From NCBI GenBank assembly GCA_963513935.1, contig OY740765.1, positions 143,409,618-143,473,617 of the forward strand: DNA of 64,000 nt, written 5' to 3'. Positions 42,350 to 53,672 of the stretch are shown here, in pieces. Each line of letters starts with the position of its first letter. Within the stretch, counting starts at the first letter, position 1. The notes under the pieces were generated by a model, which worked only from the letters and a program-made list of their open reading frames with translations, ran no database searches and was not told the origin of the DNA. This stretch comes from Aphrophora alni (taxonomy: Eukaryota; Arthropoda; Insecta; Hemiptera; Aphrophoridae). A program made the translations under genes and the position numbers.

Positions 42350-45252
42350 ATGAATGATAGGTTTATAGTTATTCATCAAAATATAAGGAGTGTGAGGCAG
42401 AATTTTGATATTTTCATTGCTGAATTAAATTTAAATTACACAATTCCAGACATTATAATTCTGAGCGAAATATGGATAGGTTCAGGTGAAATTGACTTTT
42501 ATAAAATACCAAATTTTAATTTAATTACTAGGTGTAATGATAATTACAGATCGGGAGGGGTGGCAGTCTATGTTAATAATGTAATAAAAAATGCTGAGTG
42601 TATTGAATTTCAATTACAATCTGCGGACGTAATATTGATTTCCTTTTTTTTGTGCAAAGAAATTTTCCATTTGCTCGCAATTTATAGGTTTTGTTTCAAT
42701 CCAGCGAATGTTTTCATAGATGAAATTAAAAATCATTTTAATGATCCAAATAATATTTTTTTTTAAATGTCAAACTGTTTAGTAATCGGTGATATTAATA
42801 TAAATACTTTAGATTGTAACAATATATCGGTGGATTATTATAGAACTCAGATGGCAATGAACGGCTTTGAAAGTTTGATACTAGAACCTACACGAATTAC
42901 AGAACAATCTGAAACTTGTATTGACCATGTTTATGTAAGAGTTTATAACAAGAATAAGATTATAGTAGAAGCTTCTGTGATACATGCGGGAATCACTGAC
43001 CATTCAATGCAAAGGGTCAGAATTCAGGTGTGTAGTGGAATGGGCGGGGGAGTCGAACCAATGCCCCCTTCTCCTGACCCCTCCCCTCGGTACCGAACTG
43101 ATTATGATAAACTCGATCAGCTGTTAGATAAAGCAGACTGGTCTGTTGTTTACAATAATACGAATGCATCATTAGCGTTTGATCATTTTTTAAATGTGTT
43201 ATACGATTTATTATTGAAAAGTAAAGTAGAGTTAAGGAAAGGTAATGGTAATAAATTAATGAAACTATGGATTAATGACTATATTTGTTTAAAAATCAAA
43301 AAGAGAAACCAAATTTTTAAATTAGTAAAAAAACATCCTCAAAATGAAAAATTGAAACATTACTACTTGGAATTTAGAAATAAATTAAAAAAAGAAATAA
43401 AGGTACAAAAAGATGAATTTTATAAAAGAAAATTTGAGAATTTCAATGGTAATTCTAAAGCTACTTGGAGAATATTAAATGAAGTAACTGGCCAAAGCAG
43501 GCAAGTTAATCAATCAATTACATTAGAAATTAATGACATGCCTGTTGTTGACCCTTTACCTGTAGCAAATTATTTTAATAAGTACTTTTTAGATATAGTA
43601 GGAAATCTGGATTTAAATACTATTCAGCCCATAGATTTATCTTCAATGGTCTATAAATGTTATTTTCCAAAAAAATATGAAGTAAAATAAATTTTTATCG
43701 AACCGGTTCTCTCTCGTGAACTGATAAATATAATAAAATCATTAAAAAACAACACTTCACCAGGTTTGGATGGAATCAGTTCTTTCGTTGTTAAACAGAT
43801 TTCTGTAAAAATCACTGATGTTTTGTTATATATAATAAATTTAAGTTTTAGTAGTGGAGTATTTCCAAAGCAGTTACAAAGTGCAGTAATAATACCAATA
43901 TTTAAAAGTGGTTCTAGATTGAAAAGTAATAATTACCGTCCAATATCCTTGCTTTCATGTTTTTACAGAAATTACTTAAGTTTTTAGATAAAACAAATTT
44001 TTTTAGTAACAAACAATTTGGTTTTAGATCGGGAATGAATACAGAGAATGCTCTTTTGAATTTTATGACAGATGTTAATAATGGCTTGAATGAAGGCAAA
44101 TGTGTGAGCGGTCTTTTCTTAGACATAAGAAAAGCCTTTGACACAGTTGATCACAACATTTTATTGGACAAGCTATATCAATGTGGAATACGTGGTGTAG
44201 CATATAAATGGTTTAAAAGTTATTTGGAAGAAAGGACACAATGTGTCAAAATAAATTTTGTATTAAGTGACACAGGCACAATAAAACAAGGTGTACCCCA
44301 AGGGTCGGTGTTGGGTACAATATTATTCATCATTTATATAAATGATTTATGTAATGGGAGGCTACATGGAAATGTAACTTCTTTTGCGGACGACACCGCT
44401 CTTTGTTACTCACACTCAAATTGGAATGATATACAATCAAACATCGAAAATGATTTAGAAGCAATACAGTGATGGTTTTCCACTAATCATATGCTATTAA
44501 ATGCAGAGAAAACTAAATATATCAATTTTAGTCTCAGGAAGGATGTTTACTTTGATAAACAAATTTATTATAGATGTTCTGAGTGTCTTGGAGCCCAAAC
44601 CATATGTTTGACAAATAAGTGTGCTATTGTGAACAGAACCACAAATATAAAGTATCTAGGAATTCATGTTGATAGTGAGCTTAATTGGAAAATCCACACA
44701 AGTAGTTTGAAAAATAAAATTAACAATGTTGTACGGTACTTTTATTTCCTTAGAAGTTTATGTAACGAAAGAATCTTGCGTATGTTGTATTTTTCCATGA
44801 TACAGAGCAGAATTGAATATGGATAATTTTATGGGGCAGTACTTATGACACCTACTTAAACACAATATATTATCAACAGAAACATGTAATCAGATTAATT
44901 TTAGGGAAAAGTAAATTTGTTCATTCGCGTCCTCTTTTTCTACATTTAAAAATTTTGCCAATTAAATATATTTTTGTGTACAGTTTAAAAAAAAATTTAT
45001 TGCAAAAGTGGTAACTTACCTCAAAATTCAATAGAGTATAATCAAAAATTGAGAACAAGGAATCAATTCCAAGCACCAAAACCTAATAACACTTTTTATA
45101 CTAAAACCATAAATTTTATGGCGCCTAGAATGTTCAATAGATTACCTAATGAAATCAAGCAATTACATGGCATTAACCTATTTTTGAAGAAGCTAAAAAA
45201 ATGGCTGTTTACATTGGAAAACCTTGATTTTTTAATTGACATTCCAAAGTAG
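42350..45252 (+). pseudogene. LINE ORF2: endonuclease and reverse transcriptase, broken
   Basis: Endonuclease: VIHQNIRSV, IIILSEIWIGSGEI, SGGVAVYVNN, and after a TAA at 42764, VIGDININT and AGITDHSMQR. After a long linker and a TAA at 43688, the reverse transcriptase gives SPGLDGISSF, IIPIFKSG, NYRPISLL. A frameshift near 43970 follows, then GLFLDIRKAFDTVDHNILL, GVPQGSVLGTILFIIYINDL and SFADDTALCYS (catalytic FADD). A TGA replaces an expected Trp codon at 44470. Thumb: TTNIKYLGIHVD, MIQSRIEYG, more stops, then APRMFNRLPNEIKQ. The last frame ends at 45252. Function: target-primed reverse transcription. At least four stops and one shift disable it. Confidence 0.88.
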
Positions 45253-46035
45253 TACAGATGTGTCTTTTTTTTATTTAACTTTTGTACATGTTTTTCTTTT
45301 GTTGTGTATTTTTCCTATCAAGACTAGTCCTTTCATGAGTTACCAATTGTTATTTATTATGTTTAGTTTATTTTCTTTTTTAATTATGGATATATTGTTC
45401 TTTGGAATAGGGTTTACATTGGAAGCAACAAAATTTAGTTAACAATTAATTGTTTGAATGCAATAAATTATAATATGATTTAAAAGTTTATTAAAGTGGC
45501 CGAAAAGAGGAAAAAGAAGAAAGGAAAAAAAAAAATTTTTAATAAAATAATAATTAAAATTTAGTAGTAATTTACTTTCACTATCTGAACGCTTCTTAAA
45601 AAACAACAATATTAAGAAATAGGAACCTTCAAATGGGCAAAATGCTTTGAAGGCTCTAAATTTTCTCATTCTGATTGAATAAAACATATAGTTTAAAATG
45701 CTAAGTAGTTTGTAGTTTATAGTTCTGATAATCTTGTATTCACCAACATTCTTTTGATCTTTTGTTTTTTGTTTGACTGATCAATGTAAGTAAGACTATA
45801 ATTCTTTTTTTTTTTTTGTTTTTTTTCCTATTTTTGTATGTATAATTCTCCTATTCTTGTATGTATAAATCTTATAATATATTTATTTAGTATTTATGTA
45901 TTTAGTGTTATGGTGACATCAGTCTTGGCAAGTTTATTACAGTGTTTGAACTTGGACACGTGTTTAGTTATTTTTGTATTTTATGTAGCAGATTGAGGAA
46001 ATAAATACATTTATTATTATTATTATTATTATTAA
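45253..46035 (+). other. LINE 3' untranslated region and tail
   Basis: AT-rich sequence after ORF2 ending in GGAAATAAATACATTTATT and a (ATT)n tract. The minus-strand frame at 45439-45687 is a chance frame. Confidence 0.65.
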
Positions 46036-46479
46036 GTTTATGTAATAGTGATTTACATCGTAACTAGTTCACCAATATGGTCCCCGAAAAGATTAAGAAA
46101 AATGCAATGAAACTTGACAATGTTGAAATGGCAGCAGTACTTGAAGTGTTTGAAAATGTGGTCTGCCTCTTGAGGATTAAACATCATGAACTAGTAAGGG
46201 AGTTGTTATTGTAAAAACTATCTCACAGATGTGATTTTGTTTTATAGATACAAAATCATTGTAAAGAAAAAGTTAACTTTAATTATTTCCTGTTTTATAA
46301 TTTTCTTTAACAGAGTTTTGTATCACATTAATCAAGTTAATCGATCACATGTATGTATGTAGGTGTTGATTTTCCTTGTGTGTTTATTTCATTTTATTCA
46401 TTAATCTTAATTCAGTTAGATACATGGAAAAAAAAACCAAACCATTAGTTCATTACTTACTGTACTTAAGCACATTTTA
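46036..46479. other. No gene seen
   Basis: AT-rich. Some words upstream (ATGGTCCCCGAAAAGATTAA near 46079) might belong to the pogo-like element that follows. Confidence 0.4.
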
Positions 46480-46953
46480 CAATATCTGAATGGATGGAGC
46501 AATGAAGAAATATTTTTGAATTGGCTTGACCATTTTATTGACTTGACCATTTTAAAACCCGAGCTCATCCTACTGAATGAAAATGATCCTGTTTTAATTA
46601 TATTGGATAAACACAGCAATCATGTTTCCTTGGAAATATAAAATTTCTGTCGGGATAACTTCATTCTCATGGTTTCTCTCCTTCCCCACATTTCCAATCA
46701 GCTTCAGAAGTTAGATTTGACTTTCATTGGGTCTTTAAACGGGACTTTGTACAGAGAGTATGACTGCTACCTCACATCCAAGAGCCATACTAAGATAACA
46801 GAGTACGATGTTCCAGAACTTTTAAATAAAGCTTTCGTAAAGATAGCAATAAAAAATAATACTATTTTATGGTTTTCCTTGGCTGGAATTTTTCCTTGTG
46901 ACTCCAACAAGTTCCCAGAGTACGATTTTGCAACTGCAAGAAATTTACACTGA
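46480..46953 (+). pseudogene. pogo-type DDE transposase fragment
   Basis: Reads GWSNEEIFLNWLDHFID, PVLIILDKHSNHVSLEI, a TAA, then MVSLLPHISNQLQKLDLTF, REYDCYLTSKSH, and WFSLAGIFPCDSNKFPEYDF to a stop at 46951-46953. LLILD.HSSH.SLE...FC...I..V.LPPH.SH.LQPLD..FF and the GIFP.....F ending identify a pogo/Tigger-like DDE domain. The second catalytic aspartate (D of LDKHSNH) is kept. The first catalytic block and DNA-binding domains are missing. Confidence 0.7.
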
Positions 46954-47004
46954 CTACAAAAAATAGTTTTTTGTCCACTTAACAAATTTTAATCTGCATT
47001 AGGT

Positions 47005-47480
47005 ATATATGTTTGATATCTATATGCCAAATTTTAAATTGTTAAAATGCTTAGTTTGACTAGGATGCGCCTTTATAGGTATATATGTGTGAATTTTTAC
47101 TACAAAAAATTACACTTATGTTATAAGTTCTCAAGTTTAAGTCAACTTTACGAAATATCGGTTTTTTTTTGTTCACTTTTCAAGTTCATAGTTTTTGTGT
47201 CCAATTTTCAAACTTTATCCCAATTTTATGTTTCCTATGTATATACTAAATTTAAGTTGTAAAAATGTTTTGTTATCCCAAAATGCGCATTTTTATTCAT
47301 GCAAGTACATGTGCGACCATATAAGAAATATAATTTTTGCATTAACTTTTTAAATTTTAACCTTTAACCTTTGGGGATATAAACGTTTGCTGTCTACATA
47401 CCAAATTTTTAACTGAAAAAGGTTTTGTTCACCCAGGGCACACTTTTATTATGCACATGAACTATTACGACTAATTTTAA
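47005..47480. repeat. Diverged repeats of about 150-200 bp, 3 copies
   Basis: Blocks at about 47010-47100, 47232-47320 and 47380-47475 share TATATGCCAAATTTTAAATT-like, AAAATGTTTTGTT-like and ATGCGC.TTTTAT segments in the same order. Copies are strongly diverged. Confidence 0.5.
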
Positions 47481-47659
47481 GTCAATTAAAAATGTTGGTT
47501 TATGCATGATAGGCTAACTTTACTTCCTGCTGATGAGCCTAAAAAAAGTGGACTAAACTGGATGCATTTTTGGACCTAACTTGAGTCATATTAATTAAAT
47601 ATGAAATGATTAACTCTACTTTAACATACAATTCATTTGGTTAAGATAATCCTTTGTTG

Positions 47660-48700
47660 TAGAAAGTTTAACGAAATATCAAATTATTTGTCTACCAGCC
47701 CATAACGATCAATATGAAAAAAAAAATCTAAAATTTCAAACAAAAAATCGATTTTTAAATAAACATTTACCCTATCTTTTCCCACCCCACCCTCCTAAAA
47801 CATTCACTACACAATATTCCTACAGATTTACTACGTTCTAACAAAATCTGAAATATTATTGAAAATCATTTACAAATACGCTAATTAGGCAGATAATAAT
47901 GTTTTAGTGTGAAAATTGCAATATATTCACAGCTTAATATTAATGTCACCCTTCGCCATAGAAAATTTAACAAAATATCAAATTATTTGTCTACCAGTCC
48001 TTCATAACTATCAATAAATAAAATAAAATAAAAAAATCTAAAATTATAAAAAATGTCTGTTTTTGTTAACATTTACACTATTTTTACTCACCTCCAAGCA
48101 CCTCTTAAAACATTCACTTTACAATATTCCTACAGCTTTACTAAGATCTAACAAAATCTGAAATATAATCGAAAATTGTGTACACATGCTAATTAAGCAG
48201 AAATAATTGTTTTAGCGGGAAAATTGCAATATAATTACTGCTTAATATTAATGTCACCCTTCGTCATAAAAAGTTAAAAAATATATCAAATTATTTGTCT
48301 ACCAGTCCTTCATAACAATCAATAAAAGAAAAACACAAAAATCTAAAATTACAAAAAAAATTGATTTTTGTTAACATGTACCCTATCTTTTCTTACCACC
48401 AAACACCCCCTAATACATTCACTTTAAACATTCCTACAGCTTATTAAGTTCTAATAAATTGTGAAATGCTATTGAAAATCGTTTGCAAATATGCTAATTA
48501 TACAGAAAAGAGAATTTTAGCAGGGAAATGGTAATATATTTACAGCTTAATATTAAGGTCGCCCTTCCTTGTAGAAAGTTTAACAAAATATCAAATTATT
48601 TGTCTACAAGTCCTCTAACATAATCATTATGCAAAAAACACAAAAATCCAAAATTGCAACAAAAAAAGAAAAGAAAATAGATTTTTGGTAACATTAACCT
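47660..48700. repeat. Tandem repeat of about 300 bp, 3.4 copies
   Basis: ATCAAATTATTTGTCTACCA recurs at about 47678, 47978, 48286 and 48591 (spacings 299-308). Each is followed by TCTAAAATT, AACATTTACCCTATC-like, ACAATATTCCTACAG and TTAATATTAATGTCACCCTT segments. Copies differ by point changes and small indels. Confidence 0.88.
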
Positions 48701-48879
48701 ATCTTTGGAGGCAAAAACAAATGCATTTCTACAGAGTTAAAAAAAAAAAAAAAAAAAAAAATTGTTCGTAGGTTTTATATTTTTTATTAGCTATTTTGTA
48801 TCCGCCATATTGAATCAAACTTTATTTTTATGAATAGTAAGGGTGGGCATGTGTAACATGATTTTTTGATTTTTATGTA

Positions 48880-49310
48880 AAATTTTACCAATGATTCCTG
48901 CCCACACTTTCAATTTATGAGGGTGCTGTGTATGACGTTCCAACATTCATCTGGAATTATCATCTCTCCAATGTTGACATGCTTATTCACATGGCTTTTT
49001 AACATAAAAGGAGCTTCATCCGAAATTATGATTGAAATAGAAAAATTTGAGTCTATGCATAACTGAACAGGGCGGTCAAAATCATCTTTCAAAAGTTCTT
49101 ACATAAGGGTGAAAGTTATTGTTTTTAAGACTTTCGTGAACTGAAGAATAACTAATATCATGTTGGATAACAGCTTTCAGAATCGATGACTGGGGTCTTC
49201 AACTAATGTCTGCAAGACATCCTATACACATTGCATTAATTGTGGGTCTCCAGGTGGAAGGGCGATTTCTTACAATACCGGTTTCTTCCTATCGTTATTC
49301 TGTCTTGGTT
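48880..49310 (-). pseudogene. mariner-like transposase fragment
   Basis: Minus-strand frame 49092-48910 reads LKDDFDRPVQLCIDS, IIISDEAPFMLKSHVNKHV, corresponding to the DF.RR..FC......FSDEA.F.L.G.VN.HN block with the first catalytic aspartate. Upstream broken frames (VLQTLVEDPSH, SSVHESLKNNNFHPY) give the preceding linker. The rest of the DDE domain is not found downstream. An A run of about 26 nt lies at 48737-48762 near its end. Confidence 0.6.
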
Positions 49311-50200
49311 ACAGCTGATTTATTTATTGGTTCTCTGTTTGAAAATCTATTATTAAATTATATCACATACCTCTTTTAAAGGCCAAACTCTATCACGATC
49401 CCCGTATTCTTCGATTTACTGAGTTATTCTTTAAATTTCATTTAAAAAAGGGAGAAATTGTTATTTGAAAAATTAATATTTGATAAAGCTTTATCCAATT
49501 TATTTAAACAAAGAAACTATTACCAAACCTTACGCCAGAAAATAATAATGAACCACTTAAACTTAATTTTACAGACAAAATGATGAGTTAATAAGTTGTA
49601 TTGTTGTAACGTAATACAAACTATGTTGTTGTAAACTAACAGCTGATTTAAAGTAGGCCTACTTATATAAATGAATATTACTAAAGATTTTTGAACTTAT
49701 GGTTATATAAACTGAATGCCAATCTGTTAACAGAAGCACTTTGTTCATTTATTGTAAAGCCACTTACTTTGTAGTTAGTTGTGTTGTTAAATGTTAGTTA
49801 TTGTTTATTATTATCATCATTATTAGTACTATTTAATGTTTTCTGCAAGAAAAACACAATAGAAAAGTTTAGACAGCACATTTTAAATAAAAACCTTTTT
49901 ATATGTTCACAGACGAGATTTTCAATTTCCGACAATTACGAAGCAAATATTAACATCTGCAAAAAATTGTTTAAATACGTAGTAAAATGGAAGTTTTTAA
50001 ATCTGGAAAAGTATGGTTTAATATTGTAGAGGGCTTTTCAGCAGTATTTTCTTTCCTATGTAACATTGTGATCTTCAACATAAAATATTGTAAACATGTC
50101 AGTTCATAATAGGGCTCTAATATTGCCAAAAACATAAGAAATAGCTTAAGAGTTGAAAAATATTGACTCATTTAATACTCTACATTGTAACTGTTAAATA
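49311..50200. other. No gene seen
   Basis: AT-rich DNA without recognisable frames up to the TA target site of the Tigger element. Confidence 0.5.
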
Positions 50201-50346
50201 CAGAGAAACCCTTCAAATCTGAACTACTGTAATTGGGACTGAAGCTTGTTCGGATTTAAATTTATTCGGATTAGCCAAAAATCTCCAAAATCAATAGGAC
50301 ATCCATAGGTACGGTACACTACCATACATTATACTCTAGAAGGGTG

Positions 50347-50537
50347 CATGGGCGTACCCAGCGAGGAGCAGGGGGGCAGTTGCCCCCCCCCCCTGGAAGT
50401 AAAAAAATAAATCTTTATTATACATTTTGTTGCTGGAATTTAATACAATTCTTGAAATAACTATTTTAATAATAAATTGTATATTGAATGACCATGGCTT
50501 CCCCCCCCCCCCAGTTTTGATCCTAGGTACGCCCTTG
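50347..50537. mobile_element. 191-bp hAT-type MITE with 8-bp target duplication
   Basis: GAAGGGTG occurs directly at both borders (50339-50346 and 50538-50545). The ends are inverted copies, CATGGGCGTACCCAG and CAAGGGCGTACCTAG. An 8-bp duplication and CA-starting ends fit the hAT superfamily. The interior has a G6/C12 pair and a C14-type tract and no coding potential. Confidence 0.85.
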
Positions 50538-50819
50538 GAAGGGTGGCTGGTTTGGTGTGCACCAAGTGAGGTTAAAGACCTTGACTGATGAGTGGGTGGG
50601 CGAGAGGCCATTGTTGTTAAGCGGGCCTGCGCTAAAAACACAGTAGAACACTGCAGTCTAGTTTCTGGTTATTAGACATTAGTCAGCTTGCATCTGTTAT
50701 ACTGTGCGTATCGATCTGCTTTCACTGATTGCTTTAATTGTGTGTTTTCTGTTTCTGTTTGAGTTGTGTTAGATTTTTATTTTATTGTTAACTTTACTGT
50801 AATGATAATTGTTTTTATT

Positions 50820-52260
50820 ATGTCAAGCAAACAAAAACACAGTACCATAGAACAAAAACTGAAAATTTTAAAACGTCTCGATACAGGAGAGAGCTTAACT
50901 AAGTTGGCTGCCGAGTTCAGGGTAGGCAAAGTGACGATCAGTGATTGGAAGAAAAATCGCGTGAAAATTGAACAGTTTTGTAATGCGATTAGTGAAAAAA
51001 CTTTAAAACAATGTCCATCATGTGACAGTTTCTATTAATAAAAAAAATTGATGAAGCAGTTTTTCTGTGGTTTTCACAAGAGCGACAAAAAGGAATGCTT
51101 ATTAGTGGTCCATTAATAGAAGAGAAGGCATTATAGCTGTATAAGCTGATGAATGGTGATTTGGCCTTTACTGCCAACAATGGTTAGTTGGATCGGTGGA
51201 AGAAAAGGCATGGCATCAGGCAACTATCGATAAATGGGGAGAAACTTTCAGCTGACACAGCTTCTGCAGATGCGTATCAAAACGAATTCACTGATTTGAT
51301 TTCATCAGAAAACTACTCACCACAGCAAATTTACAATGTGGACGAGACAGGATTGAACTTCAAAGCTCTTCCCACTAAAAGTCTTGCTTCTCACGAGGAA
51401 TCTTCTGCAGCGGGTTTTAAAATGAACAAACAGCATCCCGTAACACCACTGGATCACACAAAAATTCTTTGATGGTGATTGGAAAATCTGCCAAACCAAA
51501 AGCCCTGAAGAATATGAATATGAATTCTCTCCCTGTATATTACAGAAATCAGAATAAGGCATGGATGATTGCTTCTCTTTTCCAAGAGTGGTTCGACAAA
51601 CAATTTGTACCATCTGTGACAAAAATTAATGAAGAAAATAGACTACCACCTCGAGCGCTTCTACTGATAGATAACGCCCCTTCCCACCCTATGGATATGC
51701 AATTGGTATGTGGCGACATAAAAGTAATTTTTCTGCACCCCAATGTTACCTCACTGCTTCAGCCTATGGATCAGGGTGTTCTACAGAATGTAAAGTTAAA
51801 CTGCAGGAAAATACTCCTACGGTTTCTGATTGAAAATAGCTCTGTTTTTGTTTTTGAAAATTTGAAGAAAATTACAATTAAAGCTGTTATTTATTGGGCC
51901 GCCAAATCCTGGCAAAACACAAGTGTGAAGTTACTCCGAAGATCTTGGAAGAAGCTTTGGCCAAGCCTCGAGACAACACCTACCTCTACACCTGTCACAC
52001 AAGACGATGCCACTGAACTTCTACATTTTGTATTAGGTTGTGAAGATGCTGGAGTAGGTTGTCTAGAGGATTGGGCAACAGTTGATGTTAATGAAGGATA
52101 CATGAAGGAACATGAAATAGTGGTCCAAGGTCAACACAATAGTGATTGTGAGGAAGAAGGAGTTTTGACAGAAATTGTGACCTATACTGATGATGTCTCG
52201 TTACGCTTCGTAGAACAACACACATCTGCCACATCAAGTTATGTCATGTTCATGCGATAA
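50820..52260 (+). pseudogene. Tigger transposase (CENP-B DNA-binding plus DDE_1)
   Basis: The ATG at 50820 gives MSSKQKHSTIEQKLKILKRL and GESLTKLAAEFRVGKVTISD, a CENP-B/psq helix-turn-helix. After a stop at 51036 the second DNA-binding domain (AVFLWFSQERQKGM, then two in-frame TAGs) reaches LDRWKKRHGIRQLSINGEKL. The DDE domain begins IYNVDETGLNFKALPT (first Asp). A small deletion and frameshift fall near 51430. Then LPVYYRNQNKAWMI, LLLIDNAPSHP (second Asp), VTSLLQPMDQGV and WAAKSWQNT follow, to the stop at 52258-52260. It cuts and pastes at TA sites in active relatives. At least three stops and two frameshifts inactivate it. Confidence 0.88.
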
Positions 52261-52642
52261 TGGCACGCTATTCCCTCCCCAGCAAAGTTTCTGTCACTTC
52301 GGGTAATGAAGATAACAGATTTCAAGTGAAAGAAGTAGTTTTTGTGTGATGATATTTTTATTTACAGTATTTTTTTTTAATGTGATTAATCTACAAAATA
52401 CTATAATACTGAAGCTAACTACTTGTTCTGTTTCATAAGCAAATATGTACAGTACCTGCACTGTATACTTTTTTTTAGTTATACAAAACTGTAGTAATTG
52501 TAATGTATTCTTTTACTTTTTGTTTGATTTGTACTCAAAATAAAAGATTTTTTTCTTACTTTGCGTGTTTTTTTTCCACACCTAAATTAGCCAAAAAACC
52601 CGTTCGGATTACCCAGGATTTCAGATTTGAGGGGTTTCTCTA

Positions 52643-53225
52643 TATTTGGATAAAATAATAAAATGGTAACATTTAATTGAAGAATTATGACTATGTAACA
52701 TTATTCAATGAACCTAACAATAATTTTCATTACTTCTTAATTAAAATGTCCATATACAAATCTAATATATGTACAGCCTCTTGTGCAATTCAATTCACTC
52801 AATCACTCACTCATCTATAGAAATTCTAATCTACTTCCTCTCAAGAGTACTCTTGTTCTTTTCCATCCCTGGTGCTTATAGAGTATTCGAGATCTAGGGG
52901 TATTTATTTTATGCTCTATTCTTTTGTTTACAAGGTTCGCAAGGTTTTTCGTATTAAAAAAAAAAAAACTATTTGTATAATTTAATTATTTAATTTATAT
53001 TATGTCGATGTTTCAATATAGAATGATTTCATCACAAGGTATAGAAGTACACCTCAGCAGCAACATGAGCATATTTGTGTTTTAAGAAAATAATCAAACT
53101 TTATTTTGTATTTATCCAAGTACATCACTTACGTACATCAAAAGTTGTGATGTTTTCGTAGTTTAGTATTGTGTAAATAGGACAAAAATTTAACATATAT
53201 TACTTAAACATAATGTGAATTTATT
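52643..53225. other. No gene seen
   Basis: AT-rich DNA with an A run near 52957-52970. Confidence 0.5.
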
Positions 53226-53672
53226 ATAGATTAATTACCTTCATTTTTCTATCAGACAATCCAACCTTCATCCTTGTGGATAACCATAAGGGGGTTGGTA
53301 ATCAGCGATTGCCCAATACACATGCTTATCTCTTGTACATTGATACCAACTTCAGTATTAGTGGCCACCAATTGTTTCAAAAAATTATGTATAAATGTAT
53401 CATATGTTTGTATTAATTTTTCATTATGTCATTGTTTAAACAATTTTACACAAGTGTTTAATATGTGTCAACGATTTTTAATTTAAAGTGTTTTTCAATT
53501 ATTATGAGTACTTAATAATAATTACCAGTTTTAATGGGACAGCGCTTCATATGGCTGAACGACTTCTCGATCTTTTGGACCTGACAATGAAAAAACTGTC
53601 GAAACCGGGTTATCCGCAAGGATGAAATTGGGATTGTCTGACAGAAAAATTAAGGTAATTAACCTTTAATAT
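53226..53672. mobile_element. Foldback element with about 65-bp inverted ends
   Basis: Left arm (53228-53292: ATTACCTTCATTTTTCTATC, AGACAATCC, CATCCTTGTGGATAACC) and right arm (about 53600-53672) are inverted copies with small differences. Near the right arm GACCTGACAATGAAAAAACT and GTCGAAACCGGGTTATCC form a segment of a type common at the ends of Penelope-like and related retroelements. No coding capacity is recognised. Confidence 0.55.

Larger units (their letters stand above)
41040..46035 (+). mobile_element. Near full-length CR1/Jockey-type LINE, 5 kb
   Basis: 5' region at about 41040, ORF1 at 41179-42069, ORF2 remains at 42350-45252, a 0.8-kb 3' untranslated region, then AAATAAATAC and (ATT)n at about 46003-46035 as tail. 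The architecture (PHD-containing ORF1; APE endonuclease plus reverse transcriptase ORF2) is that of CR1/Jockey-group non-LTR retrotransposons. Reverse-transcriptase defects mean it cannot move autonomously. The exact 5' end and target duplication are not determined. Confidence 0.85.
50201..52642 (+). mobile_element. Tigger (pogo-family) transposon, complete but dead
   Basis: The left end CAGAGAAACCCTTCAAATCT (after TA) and the inverted right end (GATTTGAGGGGTTTCTCTA) form terminal inverted repeats of about 25 bp with few mismatches. A TA follows on the right, consistent with the TA target duplication. It encodes a CENP-B/jerky-like transposase at 50820-52260 and carries a 191-bp MITE in its 5' untranslated region. 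Net of the MITE and its target duplication, the element is about 2.24 kb. Confidence 0.88.

Noticed and set aside
51317..51743. Minus-strand frames within the Tigger transposase
   Set aside because: Shadows of the plus-strand transposase.
53570..53610. Hammerhead ribozyme core at CCTGACAATGAAAAAACTGTCGAAACC
   Set aside because: The invariant CTGANGA is replaced by CTGACAA, so a functional core is not present in this copy.
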